Source of the DNA: Prevotella sp.
GTDB taxonomy: Bacteria > Bacteroidota > Bacteroidia > Bacteroidales > Bacteroidaceae
Assembly (NCBI GenBank): GCA_017561825.1
Contig: JAFZBK010000056.1
Span: forward strand, 62,001 to 126,000
Length of the DNA: 64,000 nucleotides
Reading direction: 5' to 3'
In this document: one piece after another, positions 60,608 to 64,000 of the stretch
Layout of the letters: every line of letters begins with the position of its first letter
Position numbering within the stretch: position 1 is the stretch's first letter
Made by a program: the position numbers and the translations under genes
The notes under the pieces: model-generated
Databases searched by the model: none
Told to the model about the DNA's origin: nothing
The model's input: only the letters and a program-made list of their open reading frames with translations

Positions 60608-61480
60608 ATGATGAACATTACTGAGCTGACCATTAACAATGTGAGGGCATCCTATAAAGGGAGCTTCCTCAATAACGACCTGGTGCTGATTGATGAGCTG
60701 GCCAAGTTGCCGCTTCCCAATGAGCCAAGACGTACCCGTTGCATCATTCTCGGTTTGTGTCTGAAGGGGAAGGCACAGTATTCCGTGGATACCATCGACC
60801 ATACCGTGCAGCCCAATGATGTGATTCTCATCAACGAAGGACTGGTGCTCGACAACTATATGCTGAGTCCTGATTTCAGTGGTATCGGTATCCTGATGTC
60901 GTCTGATTTCTTCCATGAGATCATCCAGGGCATCCACGAGCTATCATCCCTGTTCCTCTTCTCGCGCACCCATCCTGTGCTTACCTTGAACCATATCGAG
61001 GTGAAGAACATCGAGTTCTACTTCCGCGCACTCAAATACAAGGTGGATGAGAAGAATCATCATTTCCGTACCGATGTGGTGCGTTCGCTGATGATGACGA
61101 TGATCTATGATATCAGTAATGCCATCTATCGCTTGCAGCAGATAAACGACAAACGTCAGACACGTGCTGAGGCTATCTTCACCTCGTTTATCCGACTCGT
61201 GGAGGAGAACTTCCGTCATGAACGCAGGGTGAGCTGGTATGGTGAACAACTGTGTATCACACCTAAATATCTCTCCGAGACCGTGAAGCAGATAAGTAGG
61301 CGAACACCTAATGAGTGGATAGATAACTTCGTCACCCTCGAGGTACGCGTATTACTTAAGAACTCCACCATGAGCATCAAGGAGATTGCGCAGACCATGA
61401 ACTTCCCGAACCAGTCGTTCCTTGGGAAGTATTTCAAGGAACATGTGGGAATGTCGCCAAGTGATTATCGAAAGAAGTAA
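60608..61480 (+). CDS. AraC-family transcriptional regulator
   Basis: 290 aa. Cupin-like N-terminal ligand/sensing domain (about 20-130, GKAQYSVDTIDHTVQPNDVI, LSPDFSGIGILMSSDFFHEI), helical linker, then a C-terminal AraC double HTH (about 185-290) with VSWYGEQLCITPKYLSETVK and MSIKEIAQTMNFPNQSFLGK. It ends FKEHVGMSPSDYRKK. It follows GH95 by 6 bp and may be co-transcribed and regulate glycan use, though its targets are not known. It is a soluble cytoplasmic protein, unlike the Kelch-AraC regulator. Confidence 0.9.
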   Translation: MMNITELTINNVRASYKGSFLNNDLVLIDELAKLPLPNEPRRTRCIILGLCLKGKAQYSVDTIDHTVQPNDVILINEGLVLDNYMLSPDFSGIGILMSSDFFHEIIQGIHELSSLFLFSRTHPVLTLNHIEVKNIEFYFRALKYKVDEKNHHFRTDVVRSLMMTMIYDISNAIYRLQQINDKRQTRAEAIFTSFIRLVEENFRHERRVSWYGEQLCITPKYLSETVKQISRRTPNEWIDNFVTLEVRVLLKNSTMSIKEIAQTMNFPNQSFLGKYFKEHVGMSPSDYRKK

Positions 61481-61489
61481 CAAGTAATT

Positions 61490-62140
61490 TTACAGAGCAT
61501 TCTCAGCAATGTCACATAGCTCCTTATACCATTCTTCACCAAAACGACGGATAAGGGGATCACGCAAGAAACGATAGACGGGGATCTTCAGTTCCCGTCC
61601 TTTTTTTCTCGCACCTTCACAGATCTTCCAGCGGTTGTAGTTCAATCCAACCAGTCCGTTGGAGAACTGTTTTACACGGATAGGGTAGAGGGCACAACTG
61701 ATGGGCTTAACAAAGAGGTGAGAGGTGAGGGGTGAGAGGTGAGAATTGGCTGATGCCTTGTTTCTGGCGGCTTTCTCCAACATACAAAGCCAACAGGGAT
61801 TTGTACTCCCCTCGCCCTTTGGAGAGGGGAAGGGGGTGAGGCTCGCAAATACACATTCCTTGCCATTCACAATACTTGTCACCAAATCTCCTTCCTGATC
61901 CGTATAGGCCACGCCCTGCTTGTCGATAACTGCCTGTGCGGAGGCTGACAGGTCTTGCCACACCTCATCCAACATTCCTTCAATCTCCATCACCTCATCC
62001 AAGGTAACAGGTGCTCCTGCATCACCTTCCACGCAGCATATTCCATGACAATCAGTGAGGTCACAGCAGAAGTACTCAGTGAAGATGTCACTGGAAACAA
62101 GTACGTCACCAATTTGTATGATGGGAGGAAGGTTGTTCAA
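61490..62140 (-). CDS. DUF3109 family cysteine-rich protein with two in-frame insertions
   Basis: 216 aa. No ATG is available near the family start (IIQIGDVLVSSDIFTEYFCC), so translation probably starts at TTG 62140, whose first base is the first base of the heptamer array. Family features: CCDLTDCHGICCVEGDAGAP, AYTDQEGDLVTSIVNGKECV, KPISCALYPIRVKQFSNGLV and GLNYNRWKICEGA. The Cys pattern suggests a metal or Fe-S site; the function is not known to me. Between KECVFA and VKPISC, two foreign segments are present: SLTPFPSPKGEGST (GC-rich palindrome) and NSHLSPLTSHLF (heptamer array). They leave the Cys residues CWLCMLEKA between them. Confidence 0.88.
   Translation of the reverse strand: MNNLPPIIQIGDVLVSSDIFTEYFCCDLTDCHGICCVEGDAGAPVTLDEVMEIEGMLDEVWQDLSASAQAVIDKQGVAYTDQEGDLVTSIVNGKECVFASLTPFPSPKGEGSTNPCWLCMLEKAARNKASANSHLSPLTSHLFVKPISCALYPIRVKQFSNGLVGLNYNRWKICEGARKKGRELKIPVYRFLRDPLIRRFGEEWYKELCDIAENAL
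61715..61742. repeat. Heptamer array inside the DUF3109 gene
   Basis: GAGGTGA, GAGGTGA, GGGGTGA, GAGGTGA on plus; in coding sense CTCACCT units encoding SHLSPLTSHL. Confidence 0.9.
61804..61844. repeat. GC-rich palindrome arm inside the DUF3109 gene
   Basis: TACTCCCCTCGCCCTTTGGA start, continuing GAGGGGAAGGGGGTGAGGCTC. It aligns with the right arms at 11683 and 14023. The coding strand gives LTPFPSPKGEGST, like the [10 protein letters not shown] of SufB and SufD. Confidence 0.78.
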
Positions 62141-62209
62141 TTGAAAATTGAGAATTGAGAATTGAAAATTAAGAATTAAGAATTGAAAATTAAGAATTAA
62201 GAGGTGAGA
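62140..62209. repeat. Ten heptamers filling the ung/DUF3109 gap
   Basis: ATTGAAA, ATTGAGA, ATTGAGA, ATTGAAA, ATTAAGA, ATTAAGA, ATTGAAA, ATTAAGA, ATTAAGA, GGTGAGA, ending one base before the ung stop codon. The array is the entire intergenic space. Confidence 0.92.
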
Positions 62210-62875
62210 TTACCATTGTATGGGGGTGATGCCGTTTTGCTCCAAGTAGGCATTGCACTGCGAGAAGTGATGGTTACCGAACCATCCACCACGGTTAGCA
62301 GATAGTGGCGAGGGGTGAACGGATTCGAGTACCAGGTTCTTCTGCTTGTCAATCATATAGGCCTTTCCTCTGGCATAACCGCCCCAGAGCAGATAGACAA
62401 GGTGCTCACGTTCCGTGGCCAAGGCCTTGATGGCCGCATCCGTGAAGGTCTGCCATCCTAAACGTGCATGACTGTTTGCCATGTGTGCTCTCACCGTCAG
62501 CGTGGCATTGAGCAGCAGTACCCCTTGTTCTGCCCAACGAGTAAGATTTCCGCTTAAAGGGATGGGTGTTCCTATATCGTCTTGTATCTCCTTGAAGATG
62601 TTCTGCAGCGAGGGTGGGAACATCACGCCGTCGTTTACGGAGAAGCTCAAGCCGTGAGCCTGTCCTGGCTCATGATAGGGATCCTGACCGATGATCACCA
62701 CCTTTACCTTGTCGAAAGGACAGAGGTTGAAAGCATTGAAGATCAGTCGTCCCGGTGGGTAGCAGGTGGTTGTCTGGTATTCCTGTCTTACCCACTGGGT
62801 CAGCTGCGAGAAATACGGCTTCTCAAACTCATCTTGCAGATGCCGCTTCCACGAATCTTCAATCTGTACGTTCAT
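62210..62875 (-). CDS. ung: Uracil-DNA glycosylase
   Basis: 221 aa, family length. Water-activating motif VVIIGQDPYHEPGQAHGLSF with Asp65, the Asn motif GVLLLNATLTVRAHMANSH, and the minor-groove loop VHPSPLSANRGGWFG near 187. It removes uracil from DNA as the first step in base excision repair. It is flanked on both sides by pure heptamer arrays that make up the intergenic spaces. Confidence 0.97.
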   Translation of the reverse strand: MNVQIEDSWKRHLQDEFEKPYFSQLTQWVRQEYQTTTCYPPGRLIFNAFNLCPFDKVKVVIIGQDPYHEPGQAHGLSFSVNDGVMFPPSLQNIFKEIQDDIGTPIPLSGNLTRWAEQGVLLLNATLTVRAHMANSHARLGWQTFTDAAIKALATEREHLVYLLWGGYARGKAYMIDKQKNLVLESVHPSPLSANRGGWFGNHHFSQCNAYLEQNGITPIQW

Positions 62876-62880
62876 GATGT

Positions 62881-62915
62881 CTTGCCTCTTGCCTCTTGCT
62901 TCTTGCCTCTTGCCT
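62881..62915. repeat. Five heptamers filling the gap upstream of ung
   Basis: CTTGCCT, CTTGCCT, CTTGCTT, CTTGCCT, CTTGCCT occupy 62881-62915 exactly, ending at the base before the stop codon of the next minus-strand gene. Confidence 0.92.
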
Positions 62916-64000
62916 CTATTTTATCAGATTTCCGAGAATGTCACGGGAAAGCTCTCTCGTAATGGTTCGGGTGGCAGCAGAAGTGGCATTCTTCACCACC
63001 TTCTCCTTCGCAGAAGTCTTACTCTTGGTCTTCTTACCCGAAACCGTATTACTTACATAAGTGCCAAGAATGGTGGCCAGGGTAGAGGTAACGGCCGTCA
63101 TTACAGCCTTCCACACCTTTCCCATCATACCCGCTTTCTTCTTCTCGGTCTTGCCACCCTTTGTCTCCTTCTCTAACGACTTAGCCTCTTCTTCCTGTAC
63201 CAAGGCTTGCTCTTCGGCTTCCTTCATCAGGATCTCGTAGGCACTCTCGCGATCAACAGGGGTGTCGTACTTACCGTAGATATAGCTCTGCTTGATGATA
63301 TCGAGACGCTGTCCTTCAGTGATGGCACCAATCTGTGACAACGGGAACAAGATCTTCGCACGTTCCACGATGCTGGGCGCACCCTTCTCATCGAGGAAGC
63401 TTACCAGTGCCTCACCAGTTTCGAGGTTCATGATGGCCTCGTCGGTCTTGAATGCAGGATTCGGACGGAAGGTGTCAGCAGCGGTCTTCACAGCCTTCTG
63501 ATCCTTCGGGGTATAGGCACGCAGGGCATGCTGCACGCGGTTACCTAACTGTCCGAGGATGTTTTCGGGGATGTCGGAAGGACTCTGGGTGATGAAATAG
63601 ATACCCACACCCTTTGAACGAATCAGACGGATTACCTGCTCAATCTTGTCGAGCAATGCCTTCGAAGTATCTTCGAACAGCATGTGGGCCTCATCGAAGA
63701 AGAACACGAGCTTCGGCAGCGGCAGGTCACCTACTTCAGGTAAAGTGGAGTATAGCTCACTCATCAACCACAAGAGATAGGTGGAGTAGAGCTTAGGCTG
63801 CATCATCAGCTTGTCAGCTGCCAGCACATTCATCACACCCTTACCGCCTTCTGTCTGCATCAGGTCGTGGATATCAAACGAAGGTTCACCAAAGAACTGA
63901 TTAGCCCCCTGTGCTTCCAACTGCAGCAACGCTCTTTGGATGGCACCGATGGTGGCAGAGGTAACAAAGCCGTACTTGGTGGTATATTCCTTGGCGTTCT
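62916..64000 (-). CDS. HerA-like DUF853 ATPase, C-terminal part
   Basis: The frame is open to the window edge, so at least 360 residues are visible and the N-terminus with the Walker A motif lies outside. Seen: [33 protein letters not shown], Walker [21 protein letters not shown], then [20 protein letters not shown] and [20 protein letters not shown]. These match the DUF853/YjgR HerA-related helicase family. After about residue 230 a Lys/Glu-rich linker and a small hydrophobic helical segment ([20 protein letters not shown]) precede a basic tail. The biological role of the family is unclear; DNA pumping or translocation is inferred from the HerA-FtsK likeness. Confidence 0.9.
   Translation of the reverse strand, partial: NAKEYTTKYGFVTSATIGAIQRALLQLEAQGANQFFGEPSFDIHDLMQTEGGKGVMNVLAADKLMMQPKLYSTYLLWLMSELYSTLPEVGDLPLPKLVFFFDEAHMLFEDTSKALLDKIEQVIRLIRSKGVGIYFITQSPSDIPENILGQLGNRVQHALRAYTPKDQKAVKTAADTFRPNPAFKTDEAIMNLETGEALVSFLDEKGAPSIVERAKILFPLSQIGAITEGQRLDIIKQSYIYGKYDTPVDRESAYEILMKEAEEQALVQEEEAKSLEKETKGGKTEKKKAGMMGKVWKAVMTAVTSTLATILGTYVSNTVSGKKTKSKTSAKEKVVKNATSAATRTITRELSRDILGNLIK

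Noticed and set aside
62140-62209. Assembly or sequencing artefact as explanation of the heptamer arrays
   Set aside because: Units are degenerate, differ between sites, keep genes open when inside them, and form complementary pairs, which is not expected for an artefact. Not formally excluded without reads.

Overview
The window reads as a chromosome segment of a gut or rumen Bacteroidota, most likely Prevotella or a close relative. Evidence: two SusC/SusD pairs, promoters of the TTTG-N19/20-TAnnTTTG type, almost no Shine-Dalgarno sites, a DUF3109 protein, an OMP-barrel receptor with its own ECF sigma/anti-sigma pair, and exported proteins ending in the sorting-like tail G-x-V-(x)n-KG-(V/I)-YI-(I/x)-(N/D)GKKV. 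The genus is inferred from these traits, not from rRNA.

Layout. 0-0.7 kb: tail of a coiled-coil, AT-rich, possibly mobilisation-related gene. 0.8-4.6 kb (minus): ECF sigma, anti-sigma, receptor and a 52-codon ORF not described before as far as I can tell. 5.0 kb: tRNA-Asn. 5.3-11.6 kb: S41 protease, then rimP-nusA-infB. 11.6-15.4 kb: sufBCD. 15.4-26.1 kb: a Kelch-TM-AraC one-component regulator, a 1530-aa Asp-box/LamG exported protein, a small membrane protein and two exported unknowns. 26.4-29.8 kb: sufS, rnhB, a WYL regulator. 29.8-30.35 kb: a repeat-rich gene-free stretch. 30.35-50.1 kb: a nearly mirror-symmetric locus with two inward-pointing M6 metalloproteases enclosing two divergent SusCD operons, with a C10 cysteine protease. 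50.3-53.9 kb: SGNH esterase, GPH sugar transporter and GH43, a xylan-side-chain/xylo-oligosaccharide module. 54-58.1 kb: recO, tRNA-Glu, rpsT, gyrB. 58.2-64 kb: GH95 and AraC, DUF3109, ung, and a HerA-like DUF853 ATPase cut by the window edge.

The most unusual signal is not a gene. At least fifteen short, degenerate tandem arrays with a strict 7-bp period but different unit sequences (CTCACCT, ATTGATA, ATTAAGA, CTTGCCT, CTCGTTC, GGAGTGT and others) lie between genes and inside genes. Several come as inverted pairs around a core carrying a shared box (TATCTCAGTTACATTTCTC-like), forming palindromic elements of about 100-180 bp. One is in the sufS leader, one supplies the signal-peptide region of the GH95 enzyme, and two sit in frame at the same place in the paralogous M6 proteases. 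A second, GC-rich palindromic family (CCCTCCC...GGGAGGG) occurs as two composite inverted pairs at the infB/sufB and sufC/sufD junctions, where it encodes part of the N-terminus of SufB and SufD and the stop codon of SufC. Single arms sit in frame in rnhB and the DUF3109 gene. Together these look like non-autonomous palindromic elements that tolerate, or exploit, in-frame insertion into housekeeping genes.

All functional calls are from reading the translated sequence; no database search was possible.
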